DNA of 64,000 bases, taken from assembly GCA_001661515.1 (NCBI GenBank), contig LUVW01000005.1, positions 186,001 to 250,000 on the forward strand. Direction: 5' to 3'. The DNA is from Capniomyces stellatus. Lineage: Eukaryota; Kickxellomycota; Harpellomycetes; Harpellales; Legeriomycetaceae. This document shows, piece by piece, positions 1-12,975 of this stretch (its first letter is position 1; every line of letters starts with the position of its first letter). The position numbers and the translations under genes were made by a program. Below the pieces are notes generated by a model. It saw nothing but the letters and a program-made list of their open reading frames with translations. It had not been told where the DNA came from and did not search any database.

Positions 1-2707
1 GTATCTCAAGGTCTAAATCATACAAACCAACTATTTTCAATTAAAATTTTCCAGGTCAGACACCAAGTGTACGCGCTAAAAAGGCTTTATTGCATTAGTC
101 TTTACCATGGTATCGGGAATTGCAATACATCCACGTGCAAGTGACTCCAGTTTTGAGGGGAGCCCAATATTCAACAATATGGGTACACACGTTGCTAACG
201 TTCACGAAACGGATTAACCCGTTTTCAAGAGACCATGTAAACAATGTTATGAGCTCAGTCAAAAAAGCTTAACAGCTCTGGATATAAAAATAATGCTATC
301 ATGAATATCCCCAGCTTTAAGTTTATCCCGTTTATAGAGTCTTTCGAGTACTACTACCCTGGGAAGACATGTTCAAAAGCACTTGATGAAAAGTCTTTGT
401 AAATATATTGCCAAAACAGACGTTTTACTGCTTAACGAGTCAAAAAAATAAATTCAAAAACAAGATTAAAACCAAGCTTGACCGAGTTAAGCACATATAT
501 CTTTACAAGTTGGCAAGTATAACGGCTAGTGTCGAGATAACTAAACGCATGAACATACTGTACTCAGACCAGGCATGCGTGGCCTTTTAACTTTTTAGAG
601 CAAATAAATTCTAGGTGCAAAGGCAGCGATGAGTATCAGTTTTGTGACAGTATGCATCATGCAACAGAAACACTCGCGTTTCCTGGTGCGATAATAGCCA
701 AGTCAATTTTAAACATCACATTCGTGCATGATAGAGTCAACTTGGTTCTGCCGATAAAAAAAAAGTACAATGTAAACGGTGCACACAACGATGCCAATTC
801 CATGTTTCTTAATAGCACTGAAATCACTGGTAAGGTCAACATCAATAGCTTCAAGAGCGCGTACGCAACCAAAGAACCCAAGCAAAACTGACTTGTTACA
901 AAGGGAACTTTGGCAAGGATAATTTTGTGTAAAACTGTTTAGAGAGATTCAAAACCGATGCAAAAGTTAAAGCTTGGCTTATCTAGTTGGTGGGATACTT
1001 TTTTCTTTCTTTTACATTGTTTTTTTTTATTAAAGTCGGTGAGTACTTTTTTAATTTACCGGTTTCGTTTTTTAAAATGAGAAAAAAAAAGATGAGGTGG
1101 GGTTTCTTTGCCAATTAAATGATTCAGTTTCTTGGAGTCTGCCCAACAAAATGATAAATCATGCTACATTTAGAATTAACCTGTTTATAAAAAACAATAG
1201 TATTCTATTCGCCAGCTTAAATGCTTATCATTAAGTATCAAGGCAAAATAACGCACATTCAGATTTGCCGTGCAATTAACAAAGAAAAAAAAGAAAAAAA
1301 AAGCGAGGTCCAACTGAAATACTCAACAAAGACACAGGGATACACAAACTTTGGTCTGGCTAGTTGTAGTATAATTGGTAGGATTAAAATAGCCAATACT
1401 ATATGACTGTCATTAGAATGATTAACTTCAATGTTTTTGTTTACTTGAATAGAAAGGCCAAGATTTACAAAATCCACATTGTTAAAGTTAAAAAGCACAT
1501 TGGTTTTTATGGCTGTTTATTGGATACTTCCAGAATTTTTTTTTTTCTTCCTTTGTTTATCAATAATAACAAACTTTTTATTTTTTTAAATGGTCCGGTT
1601 ATAAATATTAAACTAGCTTTGAGCTGTTGTAGCATTTCACTTTTTTACTAACAAGGCCCTGGTCCAAAGTTTTTGTGTTATTATTGTCATTTAGAGCTTG
1701 ATTCAACTGATTTTTGGTTATTTTTTTTTCCAGCTAAACAGCCAATTTTGGCCAATGGTCTGAAGGAGCTAATATAGTTTACCAATCATCTACGATAAAA
1801 AGCAAAAAAAAACAATTCCTGAGTAACAAGGAAAACAATTGAATAAGAGCAGTGGTATTTATATTGGCACCCGATTGGGGGACAGATTGGTAAATTAAAC
1901 GTGAAAACAAGAAAATTGAACTGAAATAAAAAACGATGCTTGCTTTATATCAAACAAGGGGTGGGTGGAGATGAGGGAGGATAATAGAGATGGTTTTGGC
2001 ACTAGAAATGGAGAAGTAAGAACCGAATAAGAGTGTAATCATCGAAATTGGTTAAAAGTAAGACTGTTGAAGGGCAAGCTGGATTTCAACAAACGCAATT
2101 TATAAATAGTTGAGATGGATAAATAGAAAGAAAAAAAAGAGAAAAAAATATAGAAAAAGAAAAGAAAAAAGTTGGTTGTTGGAAAATGAATAGTCAAAAT
2201 TTTGCCAAGCTTGAGATTTATATAGTAGTTTTTCTTTTTTTTTTTTGTTTGTTTAGTAGCGGCACAATTTATTTAGTAGTTTAAAGTTTTTGGCAAATGT
2301 TCAAATTATCCAACCGCATTAGTTTCTTTGTGTTGTTAGGTAGATATTGCTGCAGATAGTTAAATAAAAGATGAATTAAAAACAATTGGAAAAAAAAAAG
2401 AAACGAAGATACATTATTTGAATTGATTTGTACAGGAAAATTATTAATAAGTTTTCAAGTGGTTCTACTTGGACAATTAAAATTATTTTAAAGAGAAAAT
2501 ATAAAAGATATAAAGTAAGAGCAAGTGGTGGATGGTAGTAAAGGTTGTACAATCCTTACCTCCAAAACAAACATTCCGTAATATCAGTATAAATTATTGC
2601 TTAGAACCAGTTTGAAAAAGAGAAAAAAAAACAAGAGAAAGAAGAGTAAATAGGAAAAAAGAAGAATATATATATTGAAAGTAGAGAAATATATAGGATA
2701 GAGAAAG
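1..2707. other. 5' intergenic region, no gene recognised
   Basis: No convincing gene. The first ~900 bases are slightly less AT-rich than the rest and hold short overlapping ORFs of 60-80 codons on both strands (408-590, 652-891 and its antisense). None resembles a family I know, has a clear signal peptide, or shows a good splice context. From about 960 onwards the sequence is AT-rich with A and T homopolymers. The last ~200 bases, purine-rich (AAAGAGAAAAAAAACAAGAG-like), are probably the promoter and 5' leader of the ABC transporter that starts at 2708. Confidence 0.5.
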
Positions 2708-5700
2708 ATGGATAGTAGTGACGAGTTGAACAAGAGGAGGACGTATCAGTTCAGAGCGTTGAGCAGAAACAAAATATCGTACCAGAAGCGTCAGATTTTA
2801 GTGAATGTTTGCTGTGTGGCGCTGTGTCCATTTTTGATGGTGGCGATAGGAGGTATTTTTGGAATACTGATCACAAATGCAGTATCAAAAAGCTTTACAA
2901 CAAGCAACTTTTTGATGTGTGCAAAGCAGAACGTAACAGACGAGTTCAATATGCCAAAGAGAGCAACAACTTTTTCAGAGCCACCGCTGGCACCAAAAGA
3001 TGAAGTAAAGGGGTATCCAGCAGATATGGAGTTTATGATTTCAAACGTGTACTCGCTTCCAGTTGAGATTGCGGACCAAACAGGGCAAGCGCAGCCGTTT
3101 GGACTTAGGGATCCCTCACCAAGTTGTGCTTGGGCGTTTGGACATGACTATGGATTTTCAGCGCCTTATGAATACGACCCAAAGGCGCCTTTATCGATCA
3201 GACTTGACACGTAAGGAATGAATAATATATTAGATGTAGATAAATGTATATAGAAAAGTGGATGAAAGATAATAAAGGAGACTGTTTGAATGATTGGGAT
3301 GGTTTTTATTATTATTTAGAACCAACAAGCCTGACCCGCTTGGGGGATGGTTTAATTCGGCGTTCCTGCAAAAGAACTTTATAAAGTACTTGTCTAACCA
3401 GAAGCTGAGTTGGTCTATAGTGAGAGATGCGCCAGGGGGAGGAGCAGGATATATTGAGAGAATAGACAAGATTCCAGTTGGGATCCAAGGACTGATTCCA
3501 AATCCACAAACAGGAATCAATGGAATCCAACAGCTGGTGTCATCAAATGAAACAAGGAACAAGCTGAGAGTGCGTAAGGGGACAGGATTGTTGAGCATGA
3601 TAGACACAAACTTCTGGTTGAGTTTGGGAAATGTGTCGCTGCCAACAGGAAGCAACGCAATATCGATTGACGGAGTTGTAGCAACGCCGTGGTTTGAAGC
3701 AGACAAGTACAAGGGCAACACAGCAGAGGACATTGACAATGTGCTTGCAAATATGATCAAGGCAGTAAACGAGCAGTTCTCAACAGTGGATACAAACGTG
3801 TTCAATGCCATCAGATCAAACGTGAGTAGTGTAGATTCACAGCAGGCGCTGCTCAAATACTATGCAACGGTGGGATCGATTGTTTCAGAGATGCCATGGG
3901 GAGCGATATTGTTTGACAGCGCAGACGCGACAACGCAGGACTGGAAGTACGTTTTGCAGATAGGAGACAACAGTCAGATCAAATCTGCAGGATCATTCCC
4001 AAGTATCATGGACCGATTGTTTACACAGCAGACACAGCTGAGCAACGGGTTCCTGAGATCGGCTTTGAACAGCCAGGACGTAAAGATTGTGCACAGACTA
4101 CGTGCAATGCCACAGGCGTTTTTGCAGCGATTCAACGTGCCTATTGGAAGTTTGGTTGGGTCGTCGTTGTATCCATTTGGCGTGACGTTTTTGATATCGA
4201 TTTTTGTGATTATTATGGTGAAGGAAAAGGAGGAGCGTATTTTGGTGATGATGAGAATGAATGGACTCAAGTACAGCGTGTACTACCTTACACATTACCT
4301 GCACTTTTTTATTTTGACGGTTTTGGCGTCAGCATCGTTTTTGATTGGAGGGTTCGCGTTTAAAATGGAGATGTTTGTCAGGACGGACATATCAGTGCTG
4401 CTGATCCTGTTATTTGTTTGGTGCCACACACAGATCGCGTTTGCCTTTTTCTTCAGCACGCTGTTTAATAGGAGCCGATCGGCGCTGGTTATTTCGTACC
4501 TGGTGAGCTTGTGGGGAGTGATAATTGACTCTACAATCTCGTTCATCTTCACCACAGACATCCCAGTGGTGTACTACATCTGGCCACCATTTGCCATGTA
4601 CAGGGCGATTGCCAAGCTCAACAGTGCAGCGATTGCAACCACCCGGCCTCCGTATTCACTCGGCGACCTCAAGCCAGGAGACCCCGTGTTCACGTGCATA
4701 ATGGCACTTGTTATTGCGTGGGCGGTGTTTATGGTTCTGACTTTCTACTTTATCAACGTTCTTCCATCAGAGTTTGGGCTCCGCAGACCTTGGCACTTTT
4801 TTATCACTGATCTGTTCAAGAAGGAAACACCTATACAAGTTGACTCGGGCGCGTTGGACGAGGAGGAGTTGGTACTGGAGGACGGCGACGTTAAGCAGGA
4901 GAGAGAACGCGTTCTTGGCAACGACTACTCGGCCAAATGCCCGCTTGTTCTCAAACGCGTAAGGAAGGTTTACCCAGGCGGGAAGCTGGCTGTTAAAGAC
5001 GTGACTTTTGCGGTTGAAAAGGGCGAAATCTTTGGGCTATTGGGACCTAATGGAGCTGGAAAAACAACAGTTATTTCCATGCTTTCTGGGCTCTACAAAA
5101 TGAGCTCAGGAGTAGCCACACTTTCGGGCTTTGACGTGGCAACTGAAACCAAACAGGTGTACCGCCACATCGGAATTTGTCCTCAACACGACATTCTGTG
5201 GCCCGATCTGACCGTGGAAGAACATCTGTACTTCTTTGCCCGCATGAAGGGTATTTCCCCTAGCGAGGAGGCTTCCATTGTCAATGATGTCATTTCCAAC
5301 GTCGATCTTGCCGACCAAAGAGCTGTTTTGTCAAAGAGACTGTCTGGTGGCCAGAAGCGCAGACTCAGTATTGCCATTTCCTTTGTTGGTAACCCAAGTG
5401 TTGTGTTCCTTGACGAGCCAACAACTGGTCTTGACCCTGAGGTGCGCAGAACCGTTTGGAACGTCATTAACAGTAACAAGAAGGGAAGAACAATTGTTAT
5501 CACTACTCACAGTATGGAGGAAGCCGAAGTACTTTGCTCAAGAATCGGTATTATGGCCCATGGAACTATGAGGTGTATCGGAACCCAATTAAGACTCAAA
5601 CAGCTCTATGGAAGTGGGTTCTTGTTGATGGTTGGTGCAAACGAACGCCACTTGCCCTCTGCCAAAGCCTACATCGAGTCTATGCTGCCTTCAAACTCAA

Positions 5701-5894
5701 GGCTTGTTGACAACTTTGCCAACACTGCAACCTGGGAGTTTGAGTCGGAAAGTGGCCTGATTTCAAGGCTGTTTAATGCAATCAGCAGAAACAAGGACCA
5801 ATATCATATTGACAATTGGGGAATCAGTCAGACTTCTTTGGACGAAGTATTTTTGAGAATTATTGGTGATGATGATGCTGATGCTTATGAATAG
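2708..5894 (+). CDS. ABCA-subfamily half-size ABC transporter
   Basis: Two exons, 2708-3210 and 3320-5894, joined in frame across a 109-nt intron (donor GTAAGG, acceptor TTTAG); the product is about 1025 aa. An N-terminal membrane segment (residues ~30-57) is followed by a long extracytosolic loop and a cluster of membrane helices (~residues 450-680). One nucleotide-binding domain follows: Walker A GPNGAGKTT at 743-751, signature LSGGQ at 842-846, Walker B VVFLDEP at 862-868, and switch histidine H898. The order TM1, large loop, TM2-6, NBD, with VRKVYPGGKLAVKDVTF before Walker A, is that of ABCA lipid transporters. Only one TMD-NBD unit is present, as in the half-size ABCA proteins of plants and Dictyostelium, so it should act as a dimer. 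The likely role is export or flipping of lipids in an internal or plasma membrane; the substrate is unknown. The acidic C-terminus (DDDDADAYE) is not a targeting motif I recognise. Confidence 0.93.
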
Positions 5895-6611
5895 ATATCT
5901 AATACCTTTCCTTATTTGACCTTTCTTTATTATATAAAAATATATATATTTAAATCTTTTTGATAAAAGTCTTATTGTCGCTCTCTCTAGTTAACTAATT
6001 AATTTAATAATTTAATTTAATTTAATTTAATTTAATTTAATTTGATTTGATTTGATTTGATTTGATTTGATTTGATTTGATTTGATTTGATTTGATTACA
6101 ATATCAGTTTAATTTTTCATATTTAAATAAAGGAAATGAATAAAGAAATAGAAAAATACAAGACACGTAAAGTAACAGAGTAAAGGATTAAAAGATTGTG
6201 TTTGTTTATTTATTTGTTTTAAAATTAATATAATCGGATGAAACATTTTTTTACTTTAACGTGCAGAATTTGAATTGTTGAATAAAAAAAAAACTAAAAA
6301 CTAAAAACTAATTAACTTTGTCTCGCCTTTAATAAAACAACAATAATTTATATCGAAAATAAAAAGTGAAATTAAACAAGAAAATAAAATAAAGCAAAGC
6401 AAGCTAAAGTTGGGAGATTGCAAATTCTATATTCAAAGAAATATAAACAAAAACAAGCAAGGATTACAGAAGCATCGACGACACCAAATAACAAAAAATA
6501 TAAAATAAAAGTAAAATCATCAAAGAAAATAAAAGAAAATAAAAGAAAAGAAAAGAAAAGAAAAGAAAATATAAAAAGAAAAAGAAAATACCAAGATAAA
6601 TAGATTCAGTC
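5895..6611. other. Intergenic spacer with pentanucleotide satellite
   Basis: Spacer between the ABC transporter and CTR9. It contains the 3' end of the transporter transcript, a pentanucleotide array (separate entry), and an A-rich purine tract at about 6360-6600 that is probably the CTR9 promoter and leader. The 61-codon ORF at 6418-6603 is a lysine-rich translation of this A-rich tract and is not credible as a gene. Confidence 0.6.
6010..6096. repeat. Pentanucleotide tandem repeat (TTTAA)n-(TTTGA)n
   Basis: About 17 units of a 5-bp repeat. The first seven or so read TTTAA/ATTTA and switch abruptly to TTTGA for the remaining ten. The same TTTGA unit recurs at 34691-34739 in another 3' spacer. 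This is a simple microsatellite with a compound (A-to-G) transition. Confidence 0.95.
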
Positions 6612-9600
6612 ATGATTACGGGCGGAGTTGTAGAAATACCTCTTGAAGGATCAGAAAATGTTTTGGAAATTGATTGCTCGCAATTGCCAGAAAGATCATA
6701 TGATATTTGTGAGGTTTTGGAGCAGGAACGGAGTCATATTCGGTTCTACCTGATATTTGCAGTAAGTAATGGCAGAAGGCTTAGTTTTGATGATGAATAG
6801 ATGAACAAAAGAATTGAAGTCTAATTAGTAGAATAGAATTAGCAATCTGCTTGTTTTTTTTTATTAAACTTTTTTTTTTTTTTCGGTATTAGCAGTTGAA
6901 TCAAGTTTTCACTTTATTTTGATTGCAGAGATAAAGAGATTAAAAAAAGTAAAATTGTAAGAGTAAATGTTGTAAACAAACAATAATGAGAGGCGATTCT
7001 TGCTAGTTGGAGTATTATAGGCAAGGCAAGGAAGAGGAGGCAATCCTGTTGTTGAAAAGAGGATTGTCAAAGGAAAGTTCTTCGGATGGAGCGAGCAAAA
7101 TACCGTTAATAAACTGTTTGGCAAACATATACATTGGGAAGGCAAAGAGATATCCGTTGGCAGAGGCAAGGACCAAGAAGCAGGAGAATCCGAATGTTGG
7201 AACTCAACAGAAAAAGCTAAACAACGAAAATGGGTATTTGGAAGAAGACAACAAGAGCGAGCGGGAAGGGTACTTGCAACTGGCAACGACGCTGTTTAAA
7301 GAGGCAGAGCGGATCCAGACAGACAATATAACGACGCAATTAGGAAAAGGAGTGTTGTACCTGGCAAAAAGACAGTTTGATTTGGGGCTCCAGCAGTTTG
7401 TAATGGTGCTGATGAGGGAGCCAAACAATGTTGGAGGGCTGTTGGGGAAGGCGAGGGTTCAGTATGGGAGAAGGCAGTATAACGGGGCACTGTTGACATA
7501 CCAACAGGCGTTGGTTTTGAATAGTGCAGGGGTTCCTGATGCCAGGGTTGGGATTGGGTTGTGTTTTTATAAGCTTGGAAAGGAAAAGGAGGCAAAGAGG
7601 GCGTTTGAAAGAGCAGTTGAAAAGAATGCAGGGAATGTGGGGGCAAGAGTGCTGTTGGCAATAATGGAGTTTAACGAGGCAAAGAAACTGATAGGGAAGG
7701 AGGTGGGTAATGAGCAGGAGGTAGAGAAGATGATGTCGAGCGGGATGGAGGAGCTGGTTGAAGGGTACAAGATGAACAGGAAACAATCGATGATTCTGAT
7801 TCACTTGAGCGAAAGGCTGTTTTACAGAAAGGAGTATGCAAAGGCAGAGGAGCTAAGCAGGCTAGCGCTAGAGTATGCGGACACACCGGAGATCCAGGCG
7901 GAGGGGCATTTCCAGGTAGGGCGAATCAACCACGCGCAGGAAAAGTACGAGCGGGCGTACGAGGAGTACCAAAGAACGTTGGCACTGAATGCGGGCCATG
8001 GACTTGCGCGGTTAGGACTTGGATTTGTCCAGATCTACGGGGCAGAAATGGCAGCAGCAGTAGCTACATTCCAAACGGTACTGAACAAGTACCCGCAGTG
8101 TGTAGAGGCAATGCACAGTCTTGGGTATTTGCACTCAAGGCTTCCAAAGCAGAAAAAACAGGCAGTCGAGTACTACACCAAAGAGATCAAAACTGTGGCT
8201 TCACAAGGAAAGTCTGGGTGGAATGGAAACTGGATGGAGGAAATCAAGAGTTTTTCGGAAAAGGAAATCGAGACGTTTTTGCAGGTGGGTAAGCTGGTTG
8301 AGCAGGAGGATTGCGGGCTGGCCAGGAGTTACTACTCGGGAGCAAAGAAACTGATTGAACGTCTGAACAAAGAGTACGACATTGTTGAGCTGATGAACAA
8401 TATTGGCAGTCTTGGGCTGATGGTAGGCGACAACAAGGCTGGACTGGAGGAACTTGAACTAGCCCTGGCCACAACATCTGCACAGGTGGAGACTGAGGAG
8501 GCGAAGGACACAGTTGACAAGGAAAGAGTTGCGGATTTGAGGAGCACGGTTGTGACGCTGATGTACAACATTGGGCGGGGCTACGAGGCTATGGGCCGGT
8601 TTAACGAAGCGAAGGAAATCTACCACAAGGTGCTTGGCAGCTGCAGCGGGTACGTCGATGCACTGCTGAGGCTGGGCGTGATAGCGTACAGCGTCGATGG
8701 GTTGATTGAAGAAGGCTGGGCGTTTTACAAAAAGGCGCAGCTGATTGATGCAAACTACATCATGACGCTACAGCTACAGGCCGAGCTGCTGATTGCAGAG
8801 GGTAGCTTGCAGGACGGAAGACGTACGCTGGAAGGAATCCTGAAGAACGTGGACCGTCACGACCTGTACACGCTGTGTTCGCTTGGGAATTATTACCTTA
8901 AGGCTGTCAGGTCAGAAACACTTGCTCTAAGCATATCCAAAGTTGCAATGAGCTCAGCGGTTTCTGAAAAAAAAAACCACCACGCTCTTAAAATGGAGTA
9001 TAAGAAACACCAGCACAATCTTGCCACAAATTACAAAAGAGCCCACGAGTTTTTCCGCAAATGTCTCAGCCTCGATTCAAACTGCTTGTCTGCTGCCCAA
9101 GGATTTGCGTCCGTGTTTGCTGAAAAGGGCGTTTTCCAACAAGCCCGGGATTTACTACTTGAAGTTATCGAGGTCCAGCCAGGTCTAACTCTATCCAGCT
9201 CCACCAGTACCACCAACCTTACCACCAACACTGGCGCCAATATCGCCAGTACCACCAGTTCTGGTACCAACTTGGGAACCGGTGTTGGTGTTGGTGTTGG
9301 TGTTGGTGTTGGTGTTGGTGTTGGTGGGTATGACTTGGCTAATGTGTTGAGAGGTGGGGTTATGGAAGATTCTGTTGTTTGGACAAACGCAAACTTGGCT
9401 CATATATACGTTGAGCTCAACAATTTCAGACCTGCAATCAACCTGTACGAACTGTGCATTAGAAGAGTACAAGCTCTCAATAGAGACTCCTTAACCTCCT
9501 CCACTAAAAATAACAACAACAACAACAATGTAATACGGATGTTGCAGCTGTGCTTAGCTCGTTGTTTGTATATCCAAGCAAGATCTACCAAAAATATTTC

Positions 9601-11344
9601 CATTATGCAACAGGCTCTGGCCAATCTCAACCATTTATGCAACGAGTCCCTGCGGTTTGAAAGCAACCAGTCCGATTCCATTTCACTTGATGAACCTGCA
9701 CACGATACTGGTGCCAATTCAGCAGAAATTAAAGAAAAGGACTTGACAGATATTAAAGAAAAGGATTCAGTGCCTTCTCTTGGTATTAGTGTTCATGATC
9801 CATCAAAGGTTTTGGTTGATGGTGTTGATCCTGTATTGCTTTATGATGTTGCTTTGGCTAAACAGAACTTGGCTCAGATGATGAGCGATTTGCCTCACGA
9901 ACAGTGCACAAAGGAGGAACTTGACAGCGCTTTGGCTGGTGTCGAGGAAAGCAACGCCATGTTTTTGAGACTTGGCAAGTTAAAAGAGCCATTTGAAAAG
10001 CTACTCGCCAAAAACAAACCATCTCCTAAACCCAGCTCAGAAGCCGAAAAAGTCACACTTTCAAAGGTCACTTCTTCAAAGGCTACTGAAGACTCGAAAG
10101 AAAAGTTTGCCAAGGCTGAAGTCATAATCAGACTGCAAATTGACCCCAAAATGGCCAATCAGAGAGCTGGGTTTGGAAAGTACCTGTTCAGCAGCCTGAC
10201 AAAGAAAATCAAAAAACTGGTTGAGGCTGAGCAAATCAAGAAGGTCCAAGTGATGGAGTCGATGAAACGAAGACTGGAGAAGAACAATATGGCTGAAGAG
10301 GCAAGACTCAAGAGTGTTGAGAAACAGTTGAAGGAAGAAGAAATCATGCTGAAACAAACCCAACTGAGAAACGACCAGCTGAGAGCTGAAATGGCAAAGG
10401 AAACTGTGTACGCCAAGTCTACCACCAGCTCCAGCAAACAGACTTCAGCCGACCGCCATTCATCCAGACGAGACAAGTCAAGGTACAATGACGGAACTAT
10501 TTTGTCTGAAGACGAGGCTGATGGCGATTACAGTCGAGGGTATGAAAATGAGTATGAAAATGAAAATGAAAATGAAAATGAAAACGAAAGCGAAAATAGA
10601 GATAAAAACAAAGATAGAAATGGACGCAGGGTTGTGGGAAACAGTAGTGAGGATGACGACGATGACGAGGGGGGGGTAGAGCAGCAGCAATATGCCAGTG
10701 CAGGTCGGCTGAGAAAAAAGAGCAAGATCAGAAGAATCAGTCTCAGTTCAAAGTACAAAACAGGTGCAGACTCGCAAAATGATGATGACGAGGATACTGA
10801 TAAAATGGACGAAGATGATCAGGATATTGGATCAAGCAAGGAAAAGGTTGGTGGTGGTAGTAAACGAAGACTAAAGAGGCGATCAGAGTATGTAGAGACT
10901 AGTTCCGAGAAGAAAACTATTGTTATAAACAAAATTTCCCTTATTCAGGGCCAAGACAAGCCAAAAAGCCCACAATCCACCCAACCTAAACCGAAACCAC
11001 GTGCAAAGCCAGTAATGATAACCAAACAATTCACATCCAAACCAAAACCAAAACCAAGAACAACTTCGAAAACAACTCCAAAACCTAAACCAAAAACAAA
11101 TGACAGTTCAAGTTTCGGTGTTGGTAAGCCTCAAGGTGGTGATGATCCCGAAAACAGTGAATCCATGATTCGTGAGATTTTCGATGGTGATAGCTCAGAC
11201 TTGAGCTCTTTAGATTCAGATTTCGGTCTTGGGTCTGATAGCGAAGCTGGTGGTGGTAAAGGTTCACAAAGACATGGTGGTGGTGATGATGGTGGTGGTG
11301 GTGGTGGTGATTCAAACTCTGATCTTGCAAGTGATTTGTTTTAA
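6612..11344 (+). CDS. CTR9: CTR9, TPR subunit of the Paf1 complex
   Basis: Exons 6612-6761 and 7007-11344 join in phase 0 (donor GTAAGT, acceptor CTAG), giving about 1495 aa. Residues 8-25 (EIPLEGSENVLEIDCSQLPE) and the junction ALEYYRQGKEEEAI match the CTR9 N-terminus, and the splice restores it exactly. TPR units run from about residue 50 to 1000 (for example ALLTYQQALVLNSAGVPDARVGIGLC-type helices). A charged coiled coil lies at ~1115-1185, followed by an acidic/basic disordered tail. In yeast and animals CTR9 scaffolds the Paf1 complex on elongating RNA polymerase II and supports H2B ubiquitylation and H3K4/K36 methylation. This protein is longer than usual (about 1080-1170 aa). The extra length lies in a (GV)n run at ~810-824, an Asn run at ~886-890, a (EN)n run, KPKPKPK-type repeats, and a Gly/Ser/Asp-rich end. 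These are recent-looking microsatellite expansions. Confidence 0.95.
9285..9327 (+). repeat. Coding hexanucleotide repeat (GGTGTT)n in CTR9
   Basis: About seven tandem GGTGTT units encode an alternating Gly-Val run inside the TPR region of CTR9. The unit is a multiple of three, so length change keeps the frame. Asparagine (AAC)n at about 9511-9527 and GAAAAT repeats at about 10537-10590 are similar in-frame expansions in the same gene. Confidence 0.9.
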
Positions 11345-12420
11345 ATTGCTTTATTTACCTCATTCACATAAATGTTGGTGACTTCGAATTATTATTATTA
11401 TTATTATTATTACAAGTTGATTTATTTCTTTTACTAGCTGTGTTTATTTAATTATTGTTTATTTTAGTTGTTTTTATCTACTTATTTATATTCTTCATGT
11501 TCGGTCAAATCTCCTTATTGCCCGACATATACTTGGTTATTATTTCTATTTCTTTTTCATCAAGTTTCGAGTACTTTTTTGACCGTTAATAATCTAAACC
11601 AATAATGTTTTATTTATTTTTCATCATTTTTTTTTCTTTTCGTTTTCACTCGATTAGTACCAATTACATCCACCAAATCTTGTTGTTTATGGCCAATAGG
11701 ACAATATTTTAGAAAAAAATTTATCTTCAAACCAAAATAAATTATAAAAATAAACTACTGTTGGTTTGCATAAACATGCCAACATAAATAAACGACAAAA
11801 GTTGACCGAGGTTTGACATTATCCCATGGTACCAAAATCCAATGTTTTAGAAATCAATACCCGTATCGTCAAGTAAAAATCTGGACCAAATAGGGCTCAT
11901 ATAGCCAATTTTAGTCAAGAACATTAGTAATAAAAGTACAAATACAAGAAAACTTGCTGCTAAATGTCATTAATAGCTTGGAATCACGTACAAGCTCGGT
12001 TATAAATCCCACTGTACAAACTATGTTACAAAGTTAGATTTTTTTTTTTTAAAAAAAAGCAAAGTTCATTTGGTTGTTTAACTATACCTCTTATACATAA
12101 AACAAATCACCATGCCGTGTAAAAAGCCTTGTTGTTAACAAAGACAAGATACCTATTTAATTTGGTCCGGGTTGTTGGTAACAAAAAGTCACCAAAAACT
12201 TTGATTTGATTGAATTTGTAATTTATTTATTTTTTGAAATTATCCATCATTATTATTTAAAAACGACGTAGGACTTTTTTTTTATTCTTTTCCGAACAAA
12301 ACAATACTGCTTTGTAATTCTATGCAATGAAATGTCTACCCAATTCAAGTTTTATTTGGAATATCCAAACCAAACCCAACTAAAGTATGTATTAATTTGG
12401 CAATTAACATTCACTAAATT
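11345..12420. other. Intergenic spacer with decayed duplicate sequence
   Basis: No gene is visible. It starts with a (TTA)n run at about 11388-11411. From about 11690 there are short stretches resembling 47440-47600, such as GCCAATAGGA followed by TATTTTAGAAA, and TAGAAATCAA followed by ACCCG. The well-conserved direct duplication that starts at 12421 therefore appears to have a longer, eroded upstream part. Confidence 0.5.
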
Positions 12421-12797
12421 AGCCCGTACCAGTAAAAGGCTGCTGAGCTTTGCCAGGGTATGGACATAACATCTCTACCTTGTTGCTATCTCAATACTAT
12501 ATATTGCCTTGGTCTGGGTCTAACCAGTACAGCTGGGTTGTATTGTCTGACTGAAATTACAAATACTGATTACAAAATAACTTTCAGTTGAGTTATTAAT
12601 AGCACCATTGATACTTTTTTTTTAATGTATTTGGGATGTTAACCTACGCCCTAGTAAAAAATATCGTTCAAAATGTATGTACGGCTATTTTTTAAAAGTA
12701 TGATTAGAGTAGTTGAGAACTTAAAAAATCACACAAAAGACAAACCCAACAGGTTAAATTAAAATCTCGAAAAACACGATATTCAGATCAAAAAAGG

Positions 12798-12804
12798 TAT
12801 ATAA
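12798..12804 (+). promoter_or_regulatory. TATA-like element of glycine-repeat gene 1
   Basis: The TATATAA sits in a block (AAAAAGGTATATAATGTGTG) that is conserved at 48106-48112 and 21215-21221, and more loosely at 50889-50894. It lies about 170 bp before the ATG. The conserved downstream block with CAATCATTCAACACAAA probably marks the transcription start region. Conservation between otherwise divergent promoters of one family supports function. Confidence 0.6.
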
Positions 12805-12940
12805 TGTGTGTGCAAGCTCCATTATTATCAATCATTCAACACAAATGCATCATATCTTTGGTCTATTTTATAAATCAACAAGACATTTGCATATCTATCA
12901 TACATCAATCAAGCGGTATAATCCTGTAAGCAAATCATAG

Positions 12941-12968
<28 letters not shown>
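12941..12968 (+). repeat. (CA)n run directly upstream of the ATG
   Basis: A CA dinucleotide tract ends 7 bases before the start codon (then GCACCAAA-ATG). The same position carries CA runs at 15482-15510 (minus strand), 21359-21387 and 48258-48289. In the fifth family member it is replaced by a different CA-rich repeat, (ACACCA)n. It probably lies in the 5' untranslated leader. Confidence 0.85.
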
Positions 12969-12971
<3 letters not shown>

Positions 12972-12975
12972 CAAA

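Noticed and set aside
10488..10690. ORFs on both strands over the GAAAAT repeats of CTR9
   Set aside because: They are low-complexity translations of the microsatellite in other frames.
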